Source: Pelagibius sp965227505
Lineage (GTDB): Bacteria; Pseudomonadota; Alphaproteobacteria; Kiloniellales; Kiloniellaceae
NCBI RefSeq assembly: GCF_965227505.1
Contig: NZ_OZ245757.1
Span: 3,968,001-4,032,000, forward strand
Direction of reading: 5' to 3'
Length of the DNA stretch: 64,000 nt
Positions within the stretch are counted from its first letter, which is position 1; each line of letters opens with the position of its first letter. A program made the translations under genes and the position numbers. Shown in pieces: positions 34,975 to 42,984 of this stretch. The notes below the pieces were generated by a model, which saw only the letters and a program-made list of their open reading frames with translations, was not told the origin of the DNA and did not search any database.

Positions 34975-35856
34975 ATGTCCGAGATCGGACTATTGATTGC
35001 AGAGCCGGCGCGCCGGGACTCGATCCTGCTTTCGGACGGGCGCCGGCTGGCGTGGTCGGAGTGGGGCGAAGAGACGGCACGGCCGGTCCTCTTCTGCACC
35101 GGGGCGGCGATGAGCGGTTCGCTGGGGTTCGGCTTTGCGGCGCTGCGCGACTGCGGCCTGCGGCTGCTGAGCATCGACCGGCCGGGCCTCGGCGCCTCTG
35201 ACCCGGACGCGAACAAGACACTGACCACCTGGGCCGCCGACATGCGCGAAGTCATCGCCGCCCGGTCCCTGGAACGGCCGCTGGCTGTCGGCTTCTCCCA
35301 GGGCGCGCCCTACGCCTTTGCCCTGGCTGCGGAAGGTCTGGTGACGGCGGTTGCCGTGGTCTCCGGGCAGGACGAACTGGCGCATCCCGCCCTGCGCGAC
35401 AAGCTGGAGCCCGAGGTGGCCGCCATGGTCGCTGCCGCAGCAGGGGACCCCAGCGGCCTGATCCGCGGATTTGAGCAGATCGCAAACGCCGAGGCCTTCT
35501 GGCAGATGGTGATGGCCATGAGCGCTGCGAGCGACCGCACCGTCTACAAAGGCCCGGGATTTGCCGCCGCCTACCGCCGCAGTCTTGAAGAGGGATTTGC
35601 GCAAGGCCCGGCGGGATATCTGCGCGACCTCGTGATTGCGCTGCAGCCCTGGCCCTTTGCCCTGGAGGCGATCGAGCAGCCGGTTGATCTCTGGTACGGC
35701 GCGCTGGATACCAGTCCGGTCCATGCGCCGGATGGCGGCCGCAGTCTGTCCGAGCGTCTGCCCCGGGCAACCCTCACCATCGAGCCGGCGCAGGGCGCCG
35801 CCCTGCTCTGGACCAGAACCGCAGATGTCCTTGCCCGCCTCTGCAGCCACCCCTGA
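34975..35856 (+). CDS. Alpha/beta hydrolase with no evident catalytic His
   Basis: 293 residues. Nucleophile elbow GFSQGAP (Ser108), aspartate in WYGALDTSPVH (about 244). At the place where relatives carry the catalytic His (GxGHLLLW), this protein reads AQGAALLWTR (about residues 272-281), with Ala instead. The oxyanion/lid region CTGAAMSG also deviates from HG. Cytoplasmic. Either inactive or using a different base; substrate unknown. Reads on its own after the palindromic element. Confidence 0.78.
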   Translation: MSEIGLLIAEPARRDSILLSDGRRLAWSEWGEETARPVLFCTGAAMSGSLGFGFAALRDCGLRLLSIDRPGLGASDPDANKTLTTWAADMREVIAARSLERPLAVGFSQGAPYAFALAAEGLVTAVAVVSGQDELAHPALRDKLEPEVAAMVAAAAGDPSGLIRGFEQIANAEAFWQMVMAMSAASDRTVYKGPGFAAAYRRSLEEGFAQGPAGYLRDLVIALQPWPFALEAIEQPVDLWYGALDTSPVHAPDGGRSLSERLPRATLTIEPAQGAALLWTRTADVLARLCSHP

Positions 35857-35893
35857 TTCCGCGCGGGCTTTGTCCCCGCCCTTGCTTCCCGCC

Positions 35894-35922
35894 TTGACTT
35901 CCTCTTTGAGGGTTCTTAAATA
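35894..35922 (+). promoter_or_regulatory. Candidate promoter of the TetR gene at 35957
   Basis: TTGACT (35894-35899), 17-bp spacer, TAAATA (35917-35922), immediately upstream of a TetR-type palindrome at 35927-35942. Such an arrangement would allow autorepression. Confidence 0.45.
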
Positions 35923-35926
35923 ATTT

Positions 35927-35942
35927 CATATCGATTGATATG
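35927..35942. promoter_or_regulatory. Candidate TetR operator, autoregulatory copy
   Basis: CATATCGATTGATATG: 6-bp arms CATATC/GATATG. Nearly identical to the site at 36553-36574 upstream of the AhpD-like gene, so both ends of the TetR gene carry the same operator. Confidence 0.72.
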
Positions 35943-35956
35943 GAATGGAGCCCGCA

Positions 35957-36538
35957 GTGGCGCGACCCAAGGAATTCGAGCCGGAAGAAGCCCTGGAAAA
36001 GGCCATGCACCAGTTCTGGGCCAAGGGCTATCACGACACTTCGATCCGCGACCTTGTCGACCGCACGGGGGTGAACTACTACGGCCTCTATGGCGAGTTC
36101 GACAGCAAGCACGGGCTGTTCCTGGCCGCCCTGGATCATTATCGGAAGACCATCACCGCCGAGGCACTGCGCGAGCTGAAGAAGCCCGGTCCGATGTTTC
36201 AGGCTATCGTGAGGACCTTTGTGCGTCTCAGTGAAAGCACCCGCACGGAGGATGGGCGCGTCGGCTGTCTGATGTGCAACACGGCAGTGGAGATGGCGCC
36301 CGGCGATGCCGAGGCGGCGGCGAAGGTAAAGGCGCACACCAAGCTGCTGCAGGACGCCTTTCGCGCCAGGCTGGCCGAGGGGCAGGCCGCCGGGGAACTG
36401 GCGGCGGACAAGGACCTGACCGCCCTGGCCGAGTTTCTGGCCGCCACGGTCTACAGCGCCGGCCTTCTCACGCGCTCGGGATTCAGCGAGGCCCATGTCC
36501 GGCGCTACGTTCGCACAGCGCTTACTGTGCTGAGTTAA
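35957..36538 (+). CDS. TetR-family regulator of the AhpD/SDR/GST operon
   Basis: 193 residues from GTG 35957 (MARPKEFEPEEAL), chosen for GGAG 6 bp upstream; ATG 35945 is possible. HTH at about 12-56 (ALEKAMHQFWAKGYHDTSIRDLVDRTGVNYYGLYGEFDSKHGLF); TetR_C domain contains GCLMCNTAVEMAP, a CxxC that could sense electrophiles or oxidants (inference). Flanked by two copies of one palindrome, implying control of itself and of the following operon. Confidence 0.88.
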   Translation: MARPKEFEPEEALEKAMHQFWAKGYHDTSIRDLVDRTGVNYYGLYGEFDSKHGLFLAALDHYRKTITAEALRELKKPGPMFQAIVRTFVRLSESTRTEDGRVGCLMCNTAVEMAPGDAEAAAKVKAHTKLLQDAFRARLAEGQAAGELAADKDLTALAEFLAATVYSAGLLTRSGFSEAHVRRYVRTALTVLS

Positions 36539-36552
36539 ATTTTTTTGGCCTA

Positions 36553-36574
36553 TTTCATATCGAACGATATGAAA
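36553..36574. promoter_or_regulatory. TetR operator upstream of the AhpD-like operon
   Basis: A 22-bp perfect palindrome: 10-bp arms TTTCATATCG and CGATATGAAA around AA, 23 bp before the GTG start of the next gene. The core CATATCGAACGATATG matches the site upstream of the TetR gene. Confidence 0.8.
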
Positions 36575-36597
36575 TTTACAACAAGAGGAGATCTGCC

Positions 36598-37152
36598 GTG
36601 CCGACCCTGAGCTACGCGAAAGACTTTCAAGGCGTCGCCGATGTTTTCCTGCGCGACCCCGGGCGCTATGCACCGCTGCTGCAGTTCATCGAGTCGGTCA
36701 TGGCCGGCGAGTCCGACCTGACCAAGGCGGAGCGCGAGATGATCGCCGCTTATGTCTCCAAGCTGAACGGCTGCGACTTCTGCCTCGGCGCCCACAAGTG
36801 GACCCTGGTGGCGCTGGATGTCGATCCTGAGACCATCGAGACCGTGGAGGCGGGGCCTGAAGCCGAGCAGGTCGACGAGAGGTTGCGCCCCCTGCTGCGC
36901 TTCGCCGGCAATCTGACCCGGAGCCCGGAATCGGTCGGCCAGGGCGATATCGACGCATTGCTGGCAGCCGGATGGTCGGAGCAGGCGGTGGAAGACACCA
37001 TTAACGTGGCGTCCCTCTTCAACTACGTGAACCGCCTGGTCGACGCCTTCGGGATCAAGGGCAGCGAAAGCTACTTCAAGCAGGTCGGCCGCGCCCTGGC
37101 GACCCAGGGCTATGAGCCGCTGATTCGCTCGGCCCTGAAAAAGGCGAGCTGA
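36598..37152 (+). CDS. AhpD-like carboxymuconolactone decarboxylase-family protein
   Basis: 184 residues from GTG 36598 (AAGAGGAG upstream). Peroxidase-related CMD/AhpD fold: SKLNGCDFCLGAHKW carries the redox pair CDFC and downstream His; NVASLFNYVNRLVDAFG matches the family C-terminus. Probably an alkylhydroperoxidase-type thiol enzyme. First gene of a four-gene run (gaps 33, 37 and 30 bp) directly behind a TetR palindrome. Confidence 0.87.
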   Translation: MPTLSYAKDFQGVADVFLRDPGRYAPLLQFIESVMAGESDLTKAEREMIAAYVSKLNGCDFCLGAHKWTLVALDVDPETIETVEAGPEAEQVDERLRPLLRFAGNLTRSPESVGQGDIDALLAAGWSEQAVEDTINVASLFNYVNRLVDAFGIKGSESYFKQVGRALATQGYEPLIRSALKKAS

Positions 37153-37185
37153 CCAGACCCCATCGCAAGCGAGAGGAGAAAGGAT

Positions 37186-37602
37186 ATGACCGATACCCTG
37201 GCATGGCAGGTCCGCGGCGAGAGCTTTCAGGACGGCAGCCGCCTGGACGACTGGGTGAAGATCGAAGAGAGCGGGGTCTGGCACTGGCAGTACGACACCC
37301 ACGAGCTGACCTTCGACATCTACGAACACGACGGCCAGTACTGGAAGCTCTACCGCGCCCGCTTTGTGCAGGATGGCGCCACCGAGTACGCCTATGGCTT
37401 CGGTGGCCAGGCCTGCCGCATGGCGCTGGTGGAGTACAAGCAGCGGGGCCGTTCGCCGCATTCCTCCAAACTGATGCAGCAAGGCGACCGCGAGTGGGTG
37501 CGCACCTATGAGGTCGACGAAGCCCAGCACAAGGTGCTCAAAGCCGGCCGCCGCGATGCCAAGTACGGCGCGCCCTACGGCCCCAAACAAGCAGCCGCGT
37601 AG
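37186..37602 (+). CDS. Conserved-looking hypothetical protein
   Basis: 138 residues, unrecognised. No signal or membrane segment. Rich in aromatic residues (WHWQYDTHELTFDIYEHDGQYWKLYRARF), predicted beta-sheet with a single Cys (GGQACRMALVEY) and a basic C-terminus. Its position between an AhpD-like thiol peroxidase and an SDR in one operon suggests a role in the same detoxification or redox pathway, but nothing in the sequence names it. AGAGGAGAAAGG supplies a strong ribosome-binding site. Confidence 0.72.
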   Translation: MTDTLAWQVRGESFQDGSRLDDWVKIEESGVWHWQYDTHELTFDIYEHDGQYWKLYRARFVQDGATEYAYGFGGQACRMALVEYKQRGRSPHSSKLMQQGDREWVRTYEVDEAQHKVLKAGRRDAKYGAPYGPKQAAA

Positions 37603-37639
37603 ACACCACACTGCGCGGGTAGAGAGGAGAGGAAACGTC

Positions 37640-38377
37640 ATGTCCAAGCCGCTCGTTCTCATCACCGGCGTCGGCGACACCACCGGCGCCGCCCTGGTCC
37701 GGCGCTTTGCCGCGGGCGGCTATCGCATCGCGATGATCGCGCGTAACGCGCAGCGGCTGGCCGCGCTCGAGGAAGAGGTCGAGGACGCCAAGGCCTTTGT
37801 CTGCGACATCGGCGATCTCGACGCGCTCACCGACACCCTGGCCAAGATCAAGGCCCAGATGGGCAAGCCGGCAGTGCTGGTGCACAATGCGGTCGCCCAT
37901 ACCTTCGATACCTTTCTCGACGCGGACCCGCGGGATCTGGAACGGAACTTCCGGGTCAACACCACCGCGCTGCTCTACCTCGCCCGCGCGCTTGTGCCCG
38001 ACATGATCGAGGCGGGACAGGGCGCCATCATGGTGACGGGCAACACGGCCTCCCACCGCGGGGTGGCGAACTACGCGCTCTTTGCGCCGACCAAGGCCGC
38101 CCAGCGCATCCTCGCGGAATCCCTGGCACGCGATCTCGGGCCCAAGGGCATTCACGTCGGCTACGTCACCATCGACGCCGCCATCGATGTCACCTGGCTC
38201 GGCAGCGAAGAAGAGCGTCCGTCCTGGCTGAAACCGCCGGCGGGCTGGCCCTGGCCGCGCGAAGACTACTACGCCAAGCCCGATGCCATCGCCGAAGAGG
38301 TCTACCACCTGGCGCATCAGGACCGCTCCACCTGGACCTTCGATCTCGTGATCCGTCCCTTCGCCGAGAAGTGGTGA
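37640..38377 (+). CDS. SDR-family protein with Phe in place of the catalytic Tyr
   Basis: 245 residues from ATG 37640 (GAGAGGAGAGG upstream). Cofactor motif ITGVGDTTGAAL replaces the classical GxxxGxG. The active-site region NTASHRGVANYALFAPTKAAQRILAESLARDLGPKGIHV has F-x3-K rather than Y-x3-K, as in a recognised atypical SDR subgroup. Substrate unknown; operon context suggests handling of a reactive carbonyl or similar (inference). Confidence 0.83.
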   Translation: MSKPLVLITGVGDTTGAALVRRFAAGGYRIAMIARNAQRLAALEEEVEDAKAFVCDIGDLDALTDTLAKIKAQMGKPAVLVHNAVAHTFDTFLDADPRDLERNFRVNTTALLYLARALVPDMIEAGQGAIMVTGNTASHRGVANYALFAPTKAAQRILAESLARDLGPKGIHVGYVTIDAAIDVTWLGSEEERPSWLKPPAGWPWPREDYYAKPDAIAEEVYHLAHQDRSTWTFDLVIRPFAEKW

Positions 38378-38407
38378 GAGTAAGCGCTTGGCAGGGAGGC
38401 AGTGGCT

Positions 38408-39139
38408 ATGACTGCGGACATTCACCTCTACACGGCGCCGACCCAGAACGGCTGGAAGGTCTCGATTCTGTTGGAAGAGCTCGGCATTCCCTACAACGTG
38501 ACCCCGGTACGCTTTGACCGGCGCGATCAGAAGAGCAGTTGGTTCCTCAACATCAACCCCAATGGGCGCATCCCGGCAATTGTCGATCACGGCAATGACG
38601 GTTTCACGCTCTTCGAGTCCGGCGCCATCCTTTGGTATCTGGCTGAGAGACAAGGGGCCATGCTGCCGCGCGACCCCAACGGCCGCGCCGAGGCTCTGCA
38701 ATGGCTGATGTTCCAGATGAGTGGGATCGGCCCGATGATGGGCCAGGCGATGTTCTTTCAGCGCATCGCCGTGCCAAACGGTGTGACAGACGACTTCGCC
38801 ATTGCTCGTTATCAGCGGGAGTCCAGCCGCCTGCTGAAGGTCCTCGACCGCCGTCTTCAGGACCGGCCTTACCTGATGGGCGACGACTACTCGATCATCG
38901 ATGTCGCCTGCTACCCCTACGTGCGCTCCTATCCCTGGGCGGGACTCACCATCGCCGGTCTTGATCACCTCGCCCGCTGGCTCGACCGGCTCGACGCGAG
39001 GCCGGCTGTTCGAAGGGGCGTCGCGGTTCCGATGGCCGTTCCAGCGATGTTCGGGGAGGGCGACCTGACGGCAGCGGAGACGGCCAACGCCGCGCGCTTT
39101 GCCGCGGATGTCGCGCCGCCGCCTTCCGCGGCACGGTAA
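38408..39139 (+). CDS. Glutathione S-transferase family protein
   Basis: 243 residues from ATG 38408, positioned 8-9 bp after GGGAGG (GTG 38402 is too close). Thioredoxin-fold N-domain (HLYTAPTQNGWKVSILLEELGIPYNV, GRIPAIVDHGNDGFTLFESGAILWYLAE) resembling YghU/YfcG-type nu-class GSTs, and helical C-domain. The TQNG motif is the usual GSH-contact region of that class. Last clear member of the TetR-controlled operon. Confidence 0.88.
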   Translation: MTADIHLYTAPTQNGWKVSILLEELGIPYNVTPVRFDRRDQKSSWFLNINPNGRIPAIVDHGNDGFTLFESGAILWYLAERQGAMLPRDPNGRAEALQWLMFQMSGIGPMMGQAMFFQRIAVPNGVTDDFAIARYQRESSRLLKVLDRRLQDRPYLMGDDYSIIDVACYPYVRSYPWAGLTIAGLDHLARWLDRLDARPAVRRGVAVPMAVPAMFGEGDLTAAETANAARFAADVAPPPSAAR

Positions 39140-39210
39140 GTCAGAGATCCGATCCGCCTTTGCAAGAAGGGGCCGAGCGCCCGTTTCCTTTCACTTTCTG
39201 GACCGAAGCC

Positions 39211-39945
39211 ATGCAACTCTCCATGACCCCCGTCCTCCTGGCCGTCGAGCTGGGATTTCTGTTCTTCCTGGCCCGGCGCTGCGAACGCCGCGCGGGCGTG
39301 CCGGTCGTCATGGCGCCGGTCTACCTCTTCCTGGTCTGGGTGACTGCCTACGCCATTCTCACAAGCGTCCTCGGCGCCTATGGGCTTTACGTCAGCGAGG
39401 CCATGCTGCGGCTCTACCCGGCCTTCTGGCTGCAGCTCGTCACCGTCGCCGTCTGCGTCCTGCCCCTGGTCTTGTTTGCCCAGGTCCGCGCCGGCATGCG
39501 GCGGATCGTCGACGTGACGCCGCTGCATTGGTTTGCCTGGTTTCATGCCATCAGGATCACCGCCCTCGGCACTGCGGCGAAGACGGCGTCGGGAGAGTTC
39601 CCACTCTACTTCGAGCTTCTGGTGGGTCTGCCGGATCTGGCCTTCGGGCTCTCCGCCCTCTGGGTCGCGCACCTGCTGAAGCACGAGCGCATGGGCGCGC
39701 GGGGCTTTCTCTGGTGGAACCTGCTCGGCGCCCTGATCATCGTGCCCTCGGCACCGGTCCTGATCCAACTCGGCCTGCCCGGGCCGCTGCAGGTCTTTAC
39801 CGCCCTGCCGGACGCGCGGGCGGTGATGACCTACCCGATGTCCATCGCCCCGATGATCGGCGTGCCGCTCTTCGTTCTGGTCAACCTCTGGGTCGCGTGG
39901 CGGCTCTGGGAACGGCAAAGAGCGCCGGCGGCGGCAGCGGAATAA
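39211..39945 (+). CDS. Polytopic membrane protein of unknown function
   Basis: 244 residues from ATG 39211, with about seven membrane helices (about 6-22, 32-54, 64-88, 105-120, 130-150, 160-185, 205-232). No recognised family. It follows the GST gene by 71 bp on the same strand and could share its transcript. Confidence 0.7.
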   Translation: MQLSMTPVLLAVELGFLFFLARRCERRAGVPVVMAPVYLFLVWVTAYAILTSVLGAYGLYVSEAMLRLYPAFWLQLVTVAVCVLPLVLFAQVRAGMRRIVDVTPLHWFAWFHAIRITALGTAAKTASGEFPLYFELLVGLPDLAFGLSALWVAHLLKHERMGARGFLWWNLLGALIIVPSAPVLIQLGLPGPLQVFTALPDARAVMTYPMSIAPMIGVPLFVLVNLWVAWRLWERQRAPAAAAE

Positions 39946-40001
39946 TCCCTGTCGGCAGATCGTAGGTGAGGTGCCGCATGTCCAAACCGGAGTGATCTCT
40001 G

Positions 40002-40439
40002 ATGCTGCCATCCCGCCTTTTCTCCGTCCCCGGCCTCGTTCTTCTGGCCGGCTGCGTGTCCGGCCCGGCCGCCGCCGAAACAGCGACCGAGCGTGCCGCG
40101 GCCCACTTCGATGCCATCGCCCAGGGCCGGGTGGCGGCGGTGACCGCCGCCTACACGGAAGCCAGCACCTTTCAGTGGGTCGGCGGCCCCCTGGACGGGG
40201 CCTATACCGGCAAGGCCGCCATTGCCGAGGTCTGGCGCAAGTTCACCGGCGCCCAGGGCCCGTTGGATGTGGAAGTGATCGCCATCGCCGAAAACGCCAA
40301 CCCGAAGGGCGCGACGGTCACCGCCGACGTGAAATTCCTGGGCAAGAAGACCATTCCCGTGCGCTACGTCCTGACCTATCGGGGCGAGGCTTTGGTCAGC
40401 GAGATCTGGCAGATCGATCCCAAGCTGGGCCAGTACTGA
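40002..40439 (+). CDS. Lipoprotein with NTF2/SnoaL-like domain
   Basis: 145 residues. Lipobox LLAGC at about residues 14-18 (VLLAGCVSG) predicts cleavage and lipidation of Cys18. The mature part has an NTF2-like fold: RAAAHFDAIAQGRVAAVTAAYTEASTFQWVGGPLDGAYTGKAAIAEVWRKF, and a C-terminal IWQIDPKLGQY. Family members are ligand-binding or small enzymes; no catalytic pair can be assigned. Confidence 0.8.
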   Translation: MLPSRLFSVPGLVLLAGCVSGPAAAETATERAAAHFDAIAQGRVAAVTAAYTEASTFQWVGGPLDGAYTGKAAIAEVWRKFTGAQGPLDVEVIAIAENANPKGATVTADVKFLGKKTIPVRYVLTYRGEALVSEIWQIDPKLGQY

Positions 40440-40493
40440 CCCGCTGGAGCGGGGGCGGCTTCGGGAGACCGGTCCTCCCGCTCCCGTCGGCGC

Positions 40494-41384
40494 TCAGCCC
40501 TGCGGGCAGTCCGCGGCCGCGGGCCGGCGCTGCGCGGCGAGACCGACGCCGAGCAGGCAAAGGGCGAAGCCGGCGATACCGGCGAGGGTGAGGGCTTCGC
40601 CGAACATCGCCCAGGCCCAGACCATGGTGACCGGCGGCGTCAGGTAGATCAGGCTCGCCACCCGCGTGGCCGTCGTGCGCCTCAGGCAGAGCCAGTACAG
40701 CCCATAGCCGCCGAGCGTCGAGAACAGGATGAACCAGACGACCGCCAGGCCAAAGGCCGGCTCCAGCGGCGGCCAGAAGTTGCCCTCAAGGAGAGTCAGG
40801 ATCAGGAAGCCGGGTGTGGCGACGATGCAGTGCACGGCGAGGGCGGGCAGCATCGGTGTGGTGTCCTGCCGCGCCTTGGCATAGAGCGTCGCGCCGACCA
40901 GACTTGCCATGCCCAGCAGGCAGAGGCCGTAGGTCCAGGCCGGGGCATTGCCTGGGTCGCCGCCGACGGCCAGCGCGACCCCGGCAAAGCCGAGCAGCAG
41001 ACCGAACCATTGGCGCCCTCTCACGCTTTCGCCGAGCACAGGGCCGGCCAGAGCAGCGGTCGTGAGGGGCTGCAGGGCGCCGATCAGGGCCGCGAGACCG
41101 GCGGGCACGCCCAGTTCGATCGCCTTCAGTCCGGCTGCCAGATAGACGAACATGCCGAAGAAGCCGATGACCGCCTGCCGGCGCAGTTGCAAAGCGGTGA
41201 CGCCGCTGCGGGTGGCCTGTCGTACGAAAGGTGCCAGCAGCAGGCTTGCGATCAGGAAGCGCCAGAACAGGACCAGAAAGACCCCGGGGGTGTCCGCGGA
41301 GAGCTTGCCGCCGATGAAGCCTGAGCTCCAGGCGACGACCATGGCCGCCTCCAGCAGCAGCGTCACCAGGACGGCGCGTTTCAT
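40494..41384 (-). CDS. DMT-superfamily exporter (EamA family)
   Basis: 296 residues with ten predicted membrane helices in two EamA repeats (first about 10-140, second about 150-285; motif PLTTAALAGPVLGESVRGRQWFGLLLGFAGVALAV). Drug/metabolite transporter of unknown substrate. Its ATG overlaps the TetR stop (ATGA), so it is co-transcribed with, and probably controlled by, that regulator. Confidence 0.9.
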   Translation of the reverse strand: MKRAVLVTLLLEAAMVVAWSSGFIGGKLSADTPGVFLVLFWRFLIASLLLAPFVRQATRSGVTALQLRRQAVIGFFGMFVYLAAGLKAIELGVPAGLAALIGALQPLTTAALAGPVLGESVRGRQWFGLLLGFAGVALAVGGDPGNAPAWTYGLCLLGMASLVGATLYAKARQDTTPMLPALAVHCIVATPGFLILTLLEGNFWPPLEPAFGLAVVWFILFSTLGGYGLYWLCLRRTTATRVASLIYLTPPVTMVWAWAMFGEALTLAGIAGFALCLLGVGLAAQRRPAAADCPQG

Positions 41385-41968
41385 CCTCGGCGCCGGGCAG
41401 GAGCAGGGGCGGCGCTCTCAGTCAAGAGATCTGCCGCCGCATCGCGCGCCTGTGTGATGGCGGGCCTGTTCCCAAGCAGGCTGCAGGCCGCGACCGCGCC
41501 CTCGAGCAAAAGAAAAACGCGCGGCGCCAGCCGCCGCGCCTCCGCCGCGTCCCAGCCGCCTTCGCGCATCCGTTTGCGGCAGAGCGCGAGGTAGTCCTTT
41601 TTGTGCTTGCGCACGCGCGCAGCGATTGCCGGCTCGTCCGGGTGTGCGGCTGCAGCGCGCAGAAAGAGGCAGCCGTTGTCGGTACCGCCCTTCTCCTCGG
41701 CCCAACTCAACAGGCCGTCGAACAGGCTCAAGACCCTGTCCTTCTCCTCCGTCTGCGCGGCAAATTCTTCGAGCCGTGCGAAAAAGGCGGCTTCCCGATA
41801 GTCGAGCACGGCGACCACCAGTCCGGCTTTCCCGCCGAAGTGACGATAGAGGGTGCCGAGGGCGACACCGGCCTCTTCCACGACGCGGTCGATCCCGGTC
41901 GCGGCGAAGCCTTCTTCGTAGAACAGCCGGTCGGCCGTCGCCGTCAAAGCGTCACGCTTCTTGCTCAC
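41381..41968 (-). CDS. TetR-family regulator of the DMT exporter
   Basis: 195 residues from GTG 41968 (MSKKRDALTATADRLFYEEGF). HTH at about 8-50 (GFAATGIDRVVEEAGVALGTLYRHFGGKAGLV). A perfect 16-bp palindrome 10 bp upstream of its start is the likely operator. Autoregulated two-gene operon with the exporter (inference). Confidence 0.87.
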   Translation of the reverse strand: MSKKRDALTATADRLFYEEGFAATGIDRVVEEAGVALGTLYRHFGGKAGLVVAVLDYREAAFFARLEEFAAQTEEKDRVLSLFDGLLSWAEEKGGTDNGCLFLRAAAAHPDEPAIAARVRKHKKDYLALCRKRMREGGWDAAEARRLAPRVFLLLEGAVAACSLLGNRPAITQARDAAADLLTESAAPAPARRRG

Positions 41969-41978
41969 GGAGCATAAA

Positions 41979-41994
41979 TAGAACGATCGTTCTA
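41979..41994. promoter_or_regulatory. TetR operator (perfect palindrome)
   Basis: TAGAACGATCGTTCTA, perfect inverted repeat, just upstream of the TetR start at 41968. The GAACGnnCGTTC core is widespread for TetR regulators. The LysR gene's stop codon (41992-41994) lies within the site. Confidence 0.8.
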
Positions 41995-42888
41995 GTTCGT
42001 CAAGTCGGCCGCTTTCGCTTCCTCCTGCAGCCATGTGCAGAAGGCCTGGACCTTCGGCCGGGCGAGCGCGCCCGGCGGCGTTACGATGTAGTAGGCCGAC
42101 TCGCTGGGGACCCGCAGGTCGAAGGGCTCCACCAGGCGCCCCGCCGCCAGGTCGTCGGCTACCAGGACGCGTTGGCCGAGAGCGATGCCATGCCCTTCGA
42201 CGGCAGCCTGCATCATCAGGCCGGCGTCGCTGAACTGCGGTCCGCGGCGCTGCGCAAGCTGCTCCAGCCCGGCGGCCTCCAGCCACTTGATCCAATCGGG
42301 AAAGACCAGCCGCAGCATGGTGTGGTGTTGCAGGTCTTCGGGCTTGCGCAGGGGCTGGCGCCCGCGCAGCAGCGCCGGGCTGCAGACCGGGAACAGCTCG
42401 GTTGTCATCAGCAGCGTGGCGGAGACGCCCGGCCAGCGTCCGCTGCCGAAGCGCACCGCCACGTCGATGTCATCTGCGGCGAAGTTGGTGAGCGCGTTGG
42501 AGGTGGAGAGTCGGACGTCCAGGTCGGGCTGCCCGGCCTGCAGGCGGGCCAGGCGCTGGACCAGCCACTTGGCGGCAAAGGACGGCGTGGTGGCGACGGT
42601 CAGGCGGCCGCCGTGATCGGCGCTGCGCACCTGGCTGGTGGCGCTGGCGATCTGGTCGAGGGCAGGGCCGAGGGCCTGGGCGTAGTCGCGGCCGGCGGCG
42701 GTCAGCGTGATGCCCCGGGCCTGCCGCAGGAAAAGGCTGACGTCGAGCTGCTGTTCCAGGTGGCGCACCTGTTGGCTGACAGCGGCCGGGGTGATGTTCA
42801 GCTCGGCGGCGGCCTGGGTAAAGCTGCCGTGGCGGGCGGCGGCTTCGAAGGCGCGCATGGCGATCAGGGGGGGCAGGTCACGCGGCAA
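41992..42888 (-). CDS. LysR-family regulator, GcvA-like
   Basis: 298 residues. LysR HTH at about 8-66 (LIAMRAFEAAARHGSFTQAAAELNITPAAVSQQVRHLEQQLDVSLFLRQARGITLTAAG) followed by a GcvA-type effector domain (FAADDIDVAVRFGSGRWPG). Divergent from the aldo/keto reductase at 43255. Two matching AAGT-n3-ACTT palindromes, one beside each promoter, suggest it regulates both. Confidence 0.9.
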   Translation of the reverse strand: MPRDLPPLIAMRAFEAAARHGSFTQAAAELNITPAAVSQQVRHLEQQLDVSLFLRQARGITLTAAGRDYAQALGPALDQIASATSQVRSADHGGRLTVATTPSFAAKWLVQRLARLQAGQPDLDVRLSTSNALTNFAADDIDVAVRFGSGRWPGVSATLLMTTELFPVCSPALLRGRQPLRKPEDLQHHTMLRLVFPDWIKWLEAAGLEQLAQRRGPQFSDAGLMMQAAVEGHGIALGQRVLVADDLAAGRLVEPFDLRVPSESAYYIVTPPGALARPKVQAFCTWLQEEAKAADLTN

Positions 42889-42917
42889 GGCCCGGTCTCG
42901 CTGTGAAGTTTCCCTAT

Positions 42918-42930
42918 TAAGTTCGACTTA
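42918..42930. promoter_or_regulatory. Candidate LysR binding site near its own start
   Basis: TAAGTTCGACTTA, a 13-bp inverted repeat (TAAGT-n3-ACTTA), 30 bp upstream of the LysR ATG. A close copy lies before the aldo/keto reductase at 43157-43169. Confidence 0.65.
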
Positions 42931-42984
42931 GTCTCGGCTTAGTTCTTTTCGTTTGTCAAGACGGCGGTCCGGCGGCATGGTCCA

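Noticed and set aside
36513..36546. Hairpin GCACAG/CTGTGC followed by a T-run at the end of the TetR gene
   Set aside because: Only a 6-bp stem, and the T-run begins about 9 nt after it; too weak to call a terminator.
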